The position numbers were made by a program, and so were the translations under genes. From Chloroflexota bacterium (lineage in GTDB: Bacteria > Chloroflexota > UBA6077 > FW602-bin22): a stretch of DNA of 64,000 nt. Numbering within the stretch: position 1 is the stretch's first letter; each line of letters starts with the position of its first letter. Shown in pieces: positions 43,251 through 52,003 of this stretch. The stretch is from positions 124,001-188,000 of the forward strand of contig SCUE01000004.1 in the NCBI GenBank assembly GCA_004297775.1. Reading direction: 5' to 3'. The notes under the pieces were generated by a model, which saw only the letters and a list, made by a program, of their open reading frames with translations, was not told the origin of the DNA and did no database searches.

Positions 43251-43910
43251 GTGAATGGCTCGACCGGTCCACTTGTGTTCGATCTGGACGGCACACTGAT
43301 CGACAGCCTGGGCGGCATCGCCGCGACGTGTCGCGTCGCCTGTCGCGCAATCGGCGCGCCTGAGCCGACGGACTCAGTCGTCGTACCGTTGATCGGGCTG
43401 CCACTCGCGGAGATGATGCGATGCGCGCTGCCACCCGATATCGAGGCGGAGCGCGTCACGGAATCGGTCGTGATCTACCGATCGCGCTTCGATGACGTCG
43501 CGCTGCCGATGACGAAGCCGTTTCCTGGCGTAGCCCGGCTACTTGGCGATTGGGCGCGACAGAACCGTCCCCTGGCGGTCGCGACCAGCAAATCGATCGC
43601 GGTCGCCGAGCGCGTCCTGGCGTACGCCGATCTTCGACGCCATTTCACCGTCGTGTGCGGTGGCGACGAGGTCTCGCGCGGCAAGCCAGCCCCAGATCTC
43701 GCCCATCTCGCGCTCGATCGACTCGGCGCGACCCCTGATCGCGCGATCGTCGTTGGCGACACCGCCCACGACATGCGGATGGCGGTCGCGGCTGGCGTTC
43801 GCGCGATCGGAGTCACCTACGGCGCCCACGATCGAGCAACCCTTCTCGAATCCGGCGCTCACGTCACGATCGACCGGTTCGACGACCTCGCAAAGCTCTT
43901 CGACGGCTGA
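43251..43910 (+). CDS. HAD-superfamily phosphatase (phosphoglycolate phosphatase-like)
   Basis: A 219-residue haloacid-dehalogenase phosphatase. Motif I is VFDLDGTLIDS, motif II is VATSKS, motif III is GKPAPD, and motif IV is VVGDTAHDMRMA. The cap domain lies between motifs I and II. It removes phosphate from small sugar phosphates such as 2-phosphoglycolate. GTG 43251 is chosen because CAGAAT (43237-43242) ends 8 nt upstream and the conserved strand begins soon after; GTG 43233 is an alternative. Confidence 0.85.
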   Translation: MNGSTGPLVFDLDGTLIDSLGGIAATCRVACRAIGAPEPTDSVVVPLIGLPLAEMMRCALPPDIEAERVTESVVIYRSRFDDVALPMTKPFPGVARLLGDWARQNRPLAVATSKSIAVAERVLAYADLRRHFTVVCGGDEVSRGKPAPDLAHLALDRLGATPDRAIVVGDTAHDMRMAVAAGVRAIGVTYGAHDRATLLESGAHVTIDRFDDLAKLFDG

Positions 43911-43955
43911 CGGGTCAAGGCTTGGTCGCCGGTCTGGTCCGCGACGACCAGACCT

Positions 43956-44717
43956 CTACACAACCAGCGGCGGCGGCATCCCGAGGCGGGCGGCGATGGC
44001 GGCGGCCGAACGCGCGTGGCGGCGCCCGTCGCGTAGCGACATCGTCAGATGCCCCGGGAAGAGCGCGTCCCATTCCAACTCGGCCAGATGCTCGACGGTC
44101 GCGGCCGTGTCGGTCGGCGAACAGTCCCAGGTGTTCTGCAGCGACACGCGCCCGCCGTAGAACAGCGCATCGCCGCCGAATAGGCAAATTCGCAGCGACG
44201 TGGCCATGAGAAATGAGAGATGCCCGGCGGCGTGGCCGGGCGTCGCGATCGCGCGCAACGTCAGATCGCCGACGCCGACGCGCTCGCCATCGACCAGGGC
44301 GCGATCGACCGGGCACGGAGCGAACTCGAAATCCAGCGGATAGATCCCAGCCAGACGCGCAACGTGGACGCTCGTCGCCGCCTCGTCGCCCGATCGCAAC
44401 CACGGCGCGCATTCAGCACTCGCATACACGCGCGGCGCAATCCCAATCAGTTCCGCCAACGCGGCGCGCAAGGGACCGGCCCCGGCTGCGTGATCGCCGT
44501 GCGCGTGGGTGATGAAGATGTGGCGAACTCGGCGTGGGTCGAGCCCATCGCCTCGCAGGTTTTCGATCAGCGCCTCGACCGCCCGGCCGCCACCGGCGTC
44601 GATCAGCGCAATCTCCTCGCCGCCATCGACGGCGTAGACGTGGCAGTCATGGTCGTCGGTCAAACCGAATCCGAGTCGGCCACTTGCGACCAGATGCACC
44701 CGCTCGACCAGACGCAC
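43956..44717 (-). CDS. Metallo-beta-lactamase-fold hydrolase
   Basis: A 253-residue MBL-fold enzyme. The metal motif is ITHAHGDHAAGAG (HxHxDH), with further ligands in TPGHAAGHLSF and GGDALFYGG. Family enzymes include glyoxalase II and other thioester or lactone hydrolases; the spacing suits a glyoxalase II-like or quorum-lactonase-like member, not an antibiotic lactamase in particular. GTG 44717 has no ribosome site, and TAACGT lies about 6 nt upstream. It is convergent with the HAD phosphatase (45 bp between stops). Confidence 0.87.
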   Translation of the reverse strand: MRLVERVHLVASGRLGFGLTDDHDCHVYAVDGGEEIALIDAGGGRAVEALIENLRGDGLDPRRVRHIFITHAHGDHAAGAGPLRAALAELIGIAPRVYASAECAPWLRSGDEAATSVHVARLAGIYPLDFEFAPCPVDRALVDGERVGVGDLTLRAIATPGHAAGHLSFLMATSLRICLFGGDALFYGGRVSLQNTWDCSPTDTAATVEHLAELEWDALFPGHLTMSLRDGRRHARSAAAIAARLGMPPPLVV

Positions 44718-44815
44718 GCCGGCACGTTAGCACAGACCGGCGTTGGCTTCGAATCGCGCGAGCGATGTCGCCCCGCCGGCCGGCGAAACGAGCCCGCTTC
44801 GACGCCCCCGCGGCG

Positions 44816-45784
44816 CTACGCCGATTCGCGCACCACCAGAATCGGTCGCAGCAGACCCCGAGGCACCGTCTCACCATCCAACAGCGCCGCGACTGCCAGG
44901 CGCGCCATCTCGTCGGCCGGTTGCGCGATCGTCGTCAATGGCGGAAACGTCGCGCGCGCCTGTGGCACGTCGTCGTACCCAACGACCGCGATATCGCCGG
45001 GAACCGAGCGCCCGGATTCGGCAATCGCCGCGAGCGCCCCGATCGCCAGCGCATCGGTGCAACAGAACAGAGCGTCAGTCCGCCGATCGAGCGCGCCGCG
45101 CGCAATTGCAGCGCCATCGACGAAACCGAAAGACCGCGCCGAAACGACTCGCGCATCCACGTTCTTCGGCAATGCGCCGAGAAACCCCGCCACGCGCCGC
45201 TCGACGTGCTCGAATCCAGGCGGACCCGCGATCACCACGCAGTGACGGCACCCGCGAGCGACCAGACGCGACGCCGCGAGCCGCCCGCCCTCGTCGTTGT
45301 CGATCGCGATCGCGCGACCGATCCATCCCCGCGGCACGCGATCGATCAGCACGAGCCGATCGGCCAACTGTTCGATTTGACGGGGAAGATCCGACGCGAC
45401 ATCGGCCAGGCAGGCGATCACGCCGGCCGCGCGCTGTGCGATGAACGCGTCCAGGTGGCGTGTCTCGCGGTCGCGATCCTCGGCCGCGTTGCCGATCAGC
45501 ACCGTGTAGCCACGCGCAAAGGCGGCATCTTCAATCCGGCGGGCAAGATCGGCGAAGAACGGATTCGAGGCGTCCGGAACGAGCAGTCCAATCGTGCCGC
45601 CTCGTCCCGAGCTCAGCGCCGCCGCGACTGGATCGCGCCGGTAGCCGAGATCGGCAATCGCCTGTACGACGCGCTGACGCCGGTCCGCGCTGACCCGACG
45701 CGGACCATCGTTCAGGACGTACGACACGACGGCTGTCGAGACGCCGGCCGCGCGGGCAACGTCGTTTCGCGTAATCGGACTCAT
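44816..45784 (-). CDS. LacI-family transcriptional regulator
   Basis: A 322-residue repressor. The N-terminal helix-turn-helix and hinge helix (RNDVARAAGVSTAVVSYVLN, then RRQRVVQAIADLGYRRDPVA) bind DNA. The rest is a periplasmic-binding-protein-like effector domain with GGTIGLLVPDASNPFFADL and IDNDEGGRLAASRLV. The effector is probably a sugar or polyol. It is divergent from inositol-3-phosphate synthase, and a perfect 14-bp palindrome (45819-45832) in the gap is a likely operator. An 8-codon upstream frame ends on the lacI ATG (see findings). Confidence 0.9.
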   Translation of the reverse strand: MSPITRNDVARAAGVSTAVVSYVLNDGPRRVSADRRQRVVQAIADLGYRRDPVAAALSSGRGGTIGLLVPDASNPFFADLARRIEDAAFARGYTVLIGNAAEDRDRETRHLDAFIAQRAAGVIACLADVASDLPRQIEQLADRLVLIDRVPRGWIGRAIAIDNDEGGRLAASRLVARGCRHCVVIAGPPGFEHVERRVAGFLGALPKNVDARVVSARSFGFVDGAAIARGALDRRTDALFCCTDALAIGALAAIAESGRSVPGDIAVVGYDDVPQARATFPPLTTIAQPADEMARLAVAALLDGETVPRGLLRPILVVRESA

Positions 45785-45806
45785 CGAATGGTGGCGCGCG
45801 TACCCA
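45785..45806 (-). other. Candidate 8-codon leader ORF of the LacI gene
   Basis: On the minus strand ATG at 45806 follows TAGAAT (45821-45816) by 9 nt and reads MGTRATIR before TGA, which overlaps the ATG of the regulator at 45784. The regulator has no ribosome site of its own, so translation may be coupled through this mini-frame. Its terminal stop runs two bases into the regulator start. Confidence 0.4.
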
Positions 45807-45818
45807 TCGAATCGCTAT

Positions 45819-45832
45819 TCTACGCGCGTAGA
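45819..45832. promoter_or_regulatory. Perfect 14-bp palindrome, candidate LacI-type operator
   Basis: TCTACGCGCGTAGA is an exact palindrome with a central CG step, the usual form for LacI-family operators. It overlaps both inferred -10 boxes of the gap: TATTCT (45816-45821, plus) and TAGAAT (45821-45816, minus). One bound dimer could shut off both directions. Confidence 0.6.
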
Positions 45833-45849
45833 TCAGTCAGGAGGAACCG

Positions 45850-46968
45850 ATGTCTCGCAAAGTGCGCGTCGCCATCATCGGCGTAGGAAACTGCGCCTCG
45901 TCGCTCGTCCAGGGTGTCCACTTCTATCGCGACGCGGCCGACGACACGCCCATCCCCGGTCTCATGCACACGCGGCTCGGTCCCTACCACGTCGGCGACA
46001 TCGAGTTTTCGTGCGCCTTCGACATCGACCGGAACAAGGTTGGCAAAGACCTCTCCGAGGCGGTCTTCGCGCCGCCGAACAACACGGTCAAGTTCACGGA
46101 TGTGCCTTACCTGGGCGTGCCGGTTCTTCCCGGGACGCTCCACGACGGCGTCGGCCGGTACACGGCCGATCTCGTCCGGCCCGTCAGCGTGCCGGGCGTC
46201 GATGTCGCCCGCGTCCTGCGCGACACCAACACGGACGTCGTCGTGTCGTATCTGCCGGTTGGTTCCGAGATCGCGACGCGCTACTACGTCGAGCAGGTTC
46301 TCGCCGCGCGATGCGGCCTCGTCAACTGCATTCCCGTGTTCATCGCTCGCGAGAACGAGTGGCAGCGTCGCTTCTACGACGCCGGCGTTCCGATCGTCGG
46401 TGACGACATCAAGAGTCAGGTCGGCGCGACGATCGTCCACCGCATGCTGGCGCGCCTCTTCGCCGATCGCGGCGTGCAGCTCGATCGCACCTACCAACTG
46501 AACTTCGGCGGGAACACCGATTTCATGAACATGCTCGAGCGCGACCGCCTCGAGTCGAAGAAGATCTCCAAGACGAACGCGGTCACGAGCCAGCTGGACA
46601 TCGATCTGGCGCCGGAGAACGTGCACGTCGGACCGTCCGATCATGTGCCGTGGCTGCACGACCGCAAGTGGTGCTACATCCGCATGGAGGGCACGACTTT
46701 CGGTAACGTGCCGCTCAACGCCGAAGTGAAGCTCGAGGTATGGGACTCGCCAAATTCGGCCGGCGTCGTGATCGACGCCGTGCGCTGCTGCAAGCTCGCG
46801 CTCGATCGCGGCTTGCGCGGCGCGCTCACCGCGCCATCGGCTTACTTCATGAAATCGCCGCCCGAGCAGCTTCGCGACGATGTCGCGCGCGACCGCGTCG
46901 AGCGGTTCATCGACGGCGTCGACGTCGAGGTCGCAACCGGACGCGAATTGGTCGCCGCCGGCCGCTAG
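45850..46968 (+). CDS. ino1: Inositol-3-phosphate synthase
   Basis: A 372-residue enzyme that converts glucose 6-phosphate to 1D-myo-inositol 3-phosphate with NAD. The length suits the short prokaryotic form. Signatures: [20 protein letters not shown] (NAD motif), [34 protein letters not shown], and [12 protein letters not shown] with active-site Lys and Asp residues. The product feeds phosphatidylinositol, mycothiol-type or compatible-solute pathways. AGGAGG precedes ATG 45850 by 5 nt. The palindrome at 45819 suggests control by the divergent LacI regulator. Its stop overlaps the convergent small membrane gene by 4 bp. Confidence 0.95.
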   Translation: MSRKVRVAIIGVGNCASSLVQGVHFYRDAADDTPIPGLMHTRLGPYHVGDIEFSCAFDIDRNKVGKDLSEAVFAPPNNTVKFTDVPYLGVPVLPGTLHDGVGRYTADLVRPVSVPGVDVARVLRDTNTDVVVSYLPVGSEIATRYYVEQVLAARCGLVNCIPVFIARENEWQRRFYDAGVPIVGDDIKSQVGATIVHRMLARLFADRGVQLDRTYQLNFGGNTDFMNMLERDRLESKKISKTNAVTSQLDIDLAPENVHVGPSDHVPWLHDRKWCYIRMEGTTFGNVPLNAEVKLEVWDSPNSAGVVIDAVRCCKLALDRGLRGALTAPSAYFMKSPPEQLRDDVARDRVERFIDGVDVEVATGRELVAAGR

Positions 46969-47297
46969 CCCGCCTTGCCTCTGGTCGTCGCGACGAGCTC
47001 AAAGCCGGCGACGACGACCAGAGCACCGAGGAACGTCGGCACGATCTCGACGCCGAACAGGGCAGGTCCCAGCGCCGGCAGGAGAGCCGATCCGAGCCAC
47101 CCGCCGACGACGCCGGCGCCAATAGCGCCGAGGAATCCATACGGCAGACGACCCGGCACGACCATGTCGGCCAGACCGCCGATCAGCCCGGCCAGTCCGA
47201 GCTTGATCGCGAGCCCGATCGACCAGAATGCGAGCATCGTGCCGGCGGCCATCAAGACCATCAGAACGATGAGTGCGATTGCCAGTGGCGCCATCAC
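46965..47297 (-). CDS. GlsB/YeaQ/YmgE-family small membrane protein
   Basis: A 110-residue protein with three to four membrane helices and the Gly-rich pattern of the transglycosylase-associated family ([20 protein letters not shown], then [13 protein letters not shown]). The function of the family is unclear; members are often induced by stress. GTG 47297 is followed at once by ATG 47294. TATACA (47310-47305) ends 7 nt before GTG, favouring that start as leaderless. Confidence 0.72.
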   Translation of the reverse strand: MMAPLAIALIVLMVLMAAGTMLAFWSIGLAIKLGLAGLIGGLADMVVPGRLPYGFLGAIGAGVVGGWLGSALLPALGPALFGVEIVPTFLGALVVVAGFELVATTRGKAG

Positions 47298-47385
47298 GTC
47301 GTCATGTATAGCGCGTCGGAAGCCTTGCGCGTGCCGGCGGAACCTGTCACCATTGGCAGCAGTCTCGGCCGGGGGCGCAAATGTC

Positions 47386-47622
47386 TTGACCCAGGGCGTT
47401 CAATCTGGCCGGCTTGAGCCGGCCGCAACTCACGGCATCGACCACGCCGTAACGGCCTGCTACACGTGTACGCAGTGGCGTGAGTGTCTCGTTTTCATCA
47501 GCGACTCAGGCATTCGGATCGCGCTCTGCGCCGCCTGTCTGCCATCCACGGTCGACGAAGCCGTCGCCACGCGATCGCCACCGCGCGGAGACGGTCGCGT
47601 CCCCGTCGCGGCGAATCGCTGA
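47386..47622 (+). CDS. Possible small Cys-rich protein
   Basis: A 78-residue frame from TTG 47386. It contains ACYTCTQWRECLVF and IALCAACLPS, a CxxC pair plus a single Cys then another CxxC, which could bind zinc. The hydrophilic tail has no features. There is no good ribosome site, and a GGCCGGC/GCCGGCC hairpin (47407-47424) lies within the first codons. The Cys pattern is the main reason to keep it. It could be a chance frame. Confidence 0.35.
   Translation: MTQGVQSGRLEPAATHGIDHAVTACYTCTQWRECLVFISDSGIRIALCAACLPSTVDEAVATRSPPRGDGRVPVAANR
47407..47424. repeat. 7-bp GC stem with TTGA loop
   Basis: GGCCGGC (47407-47413), TTGA, GCCGGCC (47418-47424) form a perfect short hairpin. It is not followed by a T-run, so its role is unknown; REP-like or translational control are possible. 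Confidence 0.5.
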
Positions 47623-47624
47623 GG

Positions 47625-47729
47625 CTACTCGGGCGGTGATTCGCGGCGGAAGATCAGGAGATAGATCATTCCGAGGATCGTGAGCGAGAAGAGCACCACG
47701 GCCATTGCATCGAAGGAATCGAGCGTCAT
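47625..47729 (-). CDS. 34-residue single-span membrane protein
   Basis: ATG 47729 begins MTLDSFDAMAVVLFSLTILG followed by MIYLLIFRRESPPE: one hydrophobic helix and a basic/acidic tail, positive inside. A GATAAT box at about 47757-47752 on the minus strand lies just upstream, which supports expression. A longer start at ATG 47744 is possible. No family is recognised. Such small proteins often bind larger membrane complexes. Confidence 0.5.
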   Translation of the reverse strand: MTLDSFDAMAVVLFSLTILGMIYLLIFRRESPPE

Positions 47730-47803
47730 CGCTGTCTGCCGCATTATCGTCCCTGGCACGAAACCGCGCGCGCATTCGATCGCGGCGCGCAGAGGAGAGG
47801 GCG

Positions 47804-48688
47804 TTGGCACGGTCGCCGCGTCGATCGCCTAGGCCGGGCCGCGGACGGCGGCGTCCGGCCGTCGAAGAGCCGACCGACGAAGGCGCCGTCCTCGATCAGT
47901 TCGAATTGCCCGCCGAAACGGCCGATTTACCGATATCACTTGGCGAGCGGCAGAAGCGACGCGATCTCCTCATCCTCGGCGGCCTGACGCCGATCGTCGT
48001 CCTCGGCCTGATTGGCTTCATCCTGCTTCTCAGCAGCCAGTTCGTCAAACCCGACCCGAATTCTCGCGCCGAGATCACGCGCGCGGCCGCCGAATCATCG
48101 GCGCGTCGCGCCACTCCGACGATCGCGGTCGTCGTCGAGCCAATCGATCCCACGCGATTGAACGCCGGCGTCGTCGAGAAGCCGCCGGCGTTCAGGTGGC
48201 CGGAGGTCGAGGACTGGAAGTTCATCGCCAGCCCCGGCAAACCGGACGAGCAGGCCGAGTACACGCCGTTGATCGCATCGACCGACCTTCGGCGACTCGT
48301 CGCGGCCGCGTCGGTCGGCGTCACGCGCCACGGCACGGCCGACCAGGCCAAGGGTGCCGCCAAAGAACTGGCCAAGTCGTATCCGTTGCGCTCGTCGTCC
48401 GCCAACGTCCTGGGGATCGAGGCCTACTTCGGGTTCATCCCCGACGACAGTGGCTTCGGCCTCGCGACGAGTCACGAAGTGTACCGCATCCACATCGAGC
48501 TGACCGCCGCGACCGGCCCGATCAAGCCCGAGCAGCGGGCCGATTTCGAGTACCACACCCTCCATCTGGCCGACCACATCGCCCGGCGGGTACAGGAGAC
48601 GCTGACTTCGGCGTTCCGGACCGGCGTCGAGGCGCAACTCACGCACTATCGCGATCACATCGGCCGTCGCCTGCCGGGCGGGCGTTAG
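47804..48688 (+). CDS. Membrane-anchored protein of unknown function
   Basis: A 294-residue protein. The first 45 residues are basic (SPRRSPRPGRGRRRP), followed by an acidic stretch and one membrane helix at about residues 65-90 (LLILGGLTPIVVLGLIGFIL). The remaining about 200 residues would be outside the cell and contain WPEVEDWKFIASPGKPDEQ and AYFGFIPDDSGFGLATSHEV. No domain is recognised. TTG 47804 is chosen for the GGAGAGGGCG just upstream. The GT4 fusion gene starts 4 bp after its stop, so it may belong to the glycan operon. Confidence 0.7.
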   Translation: MARSPRRSPRPGRGRRRPAVEEPTDEGAVLDQFELPAETADLPISLGERQKRRDLLILGGLTPIVVLGLIGFILLLSSQFVKPDPNSRAEITRAAAESSARRATPTIAVVVEPIDPTRLNAGVVEKPPAFRWPEVEDWKFIASPGKPDEQAEYTPLIASTDLRRLVAAASVGVTRHGTADQAKGAAKELAKSYPLRSSSANVLGIEAYFGFIPDDSGFGLATSHEVYRIHIELTAATGPIKPEQRADFEYHTLHLADHIARRVQETLTSAFRTGVEAQLTHYRDHIGRRLPGGR

Positions 48689-48692
48689 CCGA

Positions 48693-51059
48693 GTGCGGAT
48701 CGCCTTTCTCGATTGGGTTCTCGATCCGGCCAAGCCCGGGCGCTCCGGCCTGAGCGACATCACGTGGGAGCTTGCCCAGAACTTCGTCGCGCTCGGTCAC
48801 GACGTACACGTCATCGGCGCCTACGACGACGCGCCGGCGCCCGAAATTGGGGCGACCCTCCACCGTGTCCACCGACCGGCGCTGTGGCGAAGGAATGTCA
48901 TCGGTCAATGCGCGACCTGCGCCGCTCTCGCTCTCAGGCTTCGCCGGATTCCTCGTCCGGACGTGGTGATGGCCCCGGAGTACATCGCGGCGGCGGCGGC
49001 CACGCTCATCCATCCCGACATCCCGGTCGCTTTCACGACGACCGGCAATATCTTCGAGCGCATCGCAAACGGGAATCCGTTCGATTGGTCGACGACCCAG
49101 ACGTACAAAGTGGCCGCGCTCGTTGCGGCGCGCCGCTGCGCCCGCGTCATCGCGATCAGCCACCACATGGCGTCGTGGTGGCAACGAATCGGCACGACCG
49201 CCGACCGCATCGCGGTCATACCACTCGGCGTGGATCCCAGCCAGTACCGGCCAGTCGAACGCGCGACCGCACGGCACACTCTCGGAATCCCCGACGATGA
49301 GGAAACGATCCTCTTCGTCGGTCGCTTCTCGCCGGAGAAGAACGTTCAGGTCGCGATCCGCGCCGTCGCCTCGCTCGCGTCGCGCCGTCCTCGCCTTCGA
49401 CTTCGGCTCGTCGGCGGCGGTCCACGCGAGGCGGAACTACGAGCGCTCGCCCGAGACCTGGGCGCCGAGCAATCGGTGATCTTCGTCGGATGGGCAGAGC
49501 GGTCGACCGTGCCAACCCACTACGGCGCGAGCGACGCGGTCGTCCTACCGTCGACGAGCGAGCCATTCGCGCGCGTGCCGATCGAAGCCATGGCCGCGGG
49601 CGCGCTCGTCATCGGATCACGCGCCGGTGGGACGCCCGATGCGATCGCGAACGGCGTGACCGGTCTGCTGGCCGATCCTCGCGACACCGAGCAATGGATC
49701 GTCGCGATCGAGCGCGTCCTGGATCGTCCGGCCGAGCGCGCCGCGATGATCGCGGCGGCCAGACTCTCGGTCGAGGAGCGGTTCACCTGGCCGGTCGTGT
49801 CGCGACGGATCGTCGACGAAGTGCTTGAGCCGATGGTTCGCTCGGCTCGGTCGAACGAGACGCCTCGTCAGATCGACGCGCCGAGGAAGACTGATCCGCG
49901 CGTCTACTTCATCGACTACATCCTGGATCTAGATCGCCCCGGCGCGAGCGGGTTGAGCGACATCGTGTGGGACATCGCGGAGGAACTGACCCGCCAGGGT
50001 GGCGAGGCTCATGTCATCGCGCCGTATCGCGTCAATCCCCGCCCGCGATCCGGAGTGACGCTTCATACGTTTGCACTGCCGCCGATCGGCTATCGCAACA
50101 TCCTCGGTCACATCCTGATCGCCGTCGCCGCGTGCCGCCTCCTTCCGCGCGACGGCTCCGCCTACCTCGTCCACGCGCCCGAGTACCTTTCGACGGCCGT
50201 TGCAACATTCGCCACCACTGCCCCAGTGATCTTGACCGTACCCGGCAGCATCGACGAGAAGATCGCCAGCGGCGCCAACCCGTACGACTGGTCGGTCACG
50301 GCCGCGCTCTGGTGCGCCGCGCGCGTGTCGGCCTGGCGCTGCGCGCGCGTCCTGGCCACGACGCGCGAGATGATGCGATGGTGGCGCAAGACCGGCGTCG
50401 CGGAAGACCGATTGGCGCTGGTGCCGCTCGGCGTCGACGAACACGTGTACCATCGCCGCGCGAATGCGCGAACTCGGCTCGGAATTGCAGCGGGCGCGCG
50501 CGTCGTTTTGGCGGTCGGGCGACTGAACGCCGAGAACGAGTTCGCGACGATTGTCGACGCGTTCGCCGCGGCGACCGCGACCGAATTCCCCGACGCCCGG
50601 CTCCACATCGTCGGCGCTGGTCCAGAGGAATCCCGCCTCCGCGCGAACGCCGCGGCTGTGGGAGTCGCCGATCGCGTCATCTGGCGCGGCTGGGTCGCTC
50701 GCGAGCAACTGCCAGACTACTACTCGGCGGCCGACGCCTTCGCATTCGGCGCTTCGACCGGTGGATTGCCGCGCGTGGTGATCGAAGCGATGGCATGCGG
50801 TGCACCGGTCGTCGCCACAGCCATTTCCGGCGTGACCGACCACATCACCGATCGCGACACCGGCTATCTCGTGCCGCCGCGCGACCCGGCGGCGCTGGCC
50901 GAGCGATTGCGGACGCTACTGCGCGACCCCGTGGAATCCAGGGCGCTCGGCGCACGCGCCGCCCGGCACGTGCATGGCACACTCGGCTGGCCGTCGATCG
51001 TCCGTCGCTTGATCGACGACGTGTACCAACCGGTCCTGGCCCGGCACGCCAGGCAGTGA
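48693..51059 (+). CDS. Tandem GT4-GT4 glycosyltransferase fusion
   Basis: A 788-residue protein made of two homologous GT-B glycosyltransferases. Half 1 (about 1-375) begins FLDWVLDPAKPGRSGLSDI and half 2 (about 392-788) begins FIDYILDLDRPGASGLSDI. Nucleotide-sugar motifs are ILFVGRFSPEKN and EPFARVPIEAM in half 1, with E-x7-E complete. In half 2, VLAVGRLNAEN and GGLPRVVIEAM show the first Glu replaced by Gly. Half 2 may thus have changed donor use or be regulatory. There is no signal peptide, so it is cytoplasmic or membrane-associated. GTG 48693 follows the previous stop by 4 bp, and the end overlaps the deacetylase start (GTGA). Confidence 0.88.
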   Translation: MRIAFLDWVLDPAKPGRSGLSDITWELAQNFVALGHDVHVIGAYDDAPAPEIGATLHRVHRPALWRRNVIGQCATCAALALRLRRIPRPDVVMAPEYIAAAAATLIHPDIPVAFTTTGNIFERIANGNPFDWSTTQTYKVAALVAARRCARVIAISHHMASWWQRIGTTADRIAVIPLGVDPSQYRPVERATARHTLGIPDDEETILFVGRFSPEKNVQVAIRAVASLASRRPRLRLRLVGGGPREAELRALARDLGAEQSVIFVGWAERSTVPTHYGASDAVVLPSTSEPFARVPIEAMAAGALVIGSRAGGTPDAIANGVTGLLADPRDTEQWIVAIERVLDRPAERAAMIAAARLSVEERFTWPVVSRRIVDEVLEPMVRSARSNETPRQIDAPRKTDPRVYFIDYILDLDRPGASGLSDIVWDIAEELTRQGGEAHVIAPYRVNPRPRSGVTLHTFALPPIGYRNILGHILIAVAACRLLPRDGSAYLVHAPEYLSTAVATFATTAPVILTVPGSIDEKIASGANPYDWSVTAALWCAARVSAWRCARVLATTREMMRWWRKTGVAEDRLALVPLGVDEHVYHRRANARTRLGIAAGARVVLAVGRLNAENEFATIVDAFAAATATEFPDARLHIVGAGPEESRLRANAAAVGVADRVIWRGWVAREQLPDYYSAADAFAFGASTGGLPRVVIEAMACGAPVVATAISGVTDHITDRDTGYLVPPRDPAALAERLRTLLRDPVESRALGARAARHVHGTLGWPSIVRRLIDDVYQPVLARHARQ

Positions 51060-52003
51060 TCGGCCTCGATCGCGCGATCGACTTCTTGACCGAGCCGCGG
51101 GCGCCAACCCACATCGTGCAGTGGTACGCGCGCCGGATGCGATTCCCCGCGAGCGCGCCGCACACGAATGAGCCGCCCGATCTGTGCCTGACGTTCGACG
51201 TCGAGCAGGATCTCGGCTCGCTCGGCACGCCAGAGTATTCGGAGACGTGCCGCCCTTTCCTCGAATGGCTGGCGGAGCGAACCGCGGCCGACGGATGGCG
51301 AACGACCCTCTTCGTCCAAGGCTCTATCGTCAGCACATTCGCGGCGCGTCTCCGCGAACTCGCGCCAGCGCACGACATCGGCTTGCACGGTTACTACCAC
51401 GAACTGTGGGGACGACCGCTCTGGTTCACCCGCCAGCCCGGTACGCCGGTGCCCGTGCGACACGAACGTCTAGGGCAAGGAATCTGCGCGTTCGACGACG
51501 CCGGATTGGCGCGGCCGTGCCTGTGGCGATCGCCCAATCTCGTCTCGGACGACGCGACCGATCGGATGATTGCCGACGCTGGATTCACGCTCGATTCCTC
51601 GGCGCCATCTTTTCGCGGCGCGCTGCCGTTGATCCGACGGCACGGCTCGGTCGTCGAAATTCCGGTATCGGCCAATCCACGGCCAAGAATTCGGCGTCGC
51701 TACGGCGTCCCGACATGGGCACGATACGACTTGCTAAACACGCCGAATCTGCTCGGATTCAGTGACTCGGAGCTGCGCGCGACGATTGACACGATTCTCG
51801 CTTGCCAGGACGCGGCCGGCTGCCGGCGACATCTGGTCGTTCTAGCGCACCCGTGGGAGTTCGCCGATATCCGCCATCCCGGCTGTGGGCGCGAGAATCT
51901 CGATCGACTCATCGAGCGAGTCGAGTTTGTGCGCGCCGAGTTCAACGCGCACCTGTGCGCGCTCCGTGATCTCGTGCTACCCGCTTCAGTGTCGGGACGA
52001 TGA
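51056..52003 (+). CDS. Polysaccharide deacetylase-family protein (NodB-like)
   Basis: A 315-residue member of the carbohydrate esterase 4 type. The first metal/catalytic Asp is in CLTFDVEQDLG, the H-x3-H motif in LHGYYHELWG, and the late His in VLAHPWEF. The order is as in peptidoglycan or PIA deacetylases. It lacks a clear signal peptide and so may act on a lipid-linked precursor inside the cell. GTG 51056 overlaps the GT4 fusion stop. The frame is open far upstream inside the GT4 gene, which is a shadow. Its stop overlaps the methyltransferase ATG. Confidence 0.85.
   Translation: MIGLDRAIDFLTEPRAPTHIVQWYARRMRFPASAPHTNEPPDLCLTFDVEQDLGSLGTPEYSETCRPFLEWLAERTAADGWRTTLFVQGSIVSTFAARLRELAPAHDIGLHGYYHELWGRPLWFTRQPGTPVPVRHERLGQGICAFDDAGLARPCLWRSPNLVSDDATDRMIADAGFTLDSSAPSFRGALPLIRRHGSVVEIPVSANPRPRIRRRYGVPTWARYDLLNTPNLLGFSDSELRATIDTILACQDAAGCRRHLVVLAHPWEFADIRHPGCGRENLDRLIERVEFVRAEFNAHLCALRDLVLPASVSGR

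Noticed and set aside
43956-44717. Beta-lactamase
   Set aside because: The HxHxDH motif is shared by all MBL-fold hydrolases. There is no signal peptide and no lactamase-specific context.
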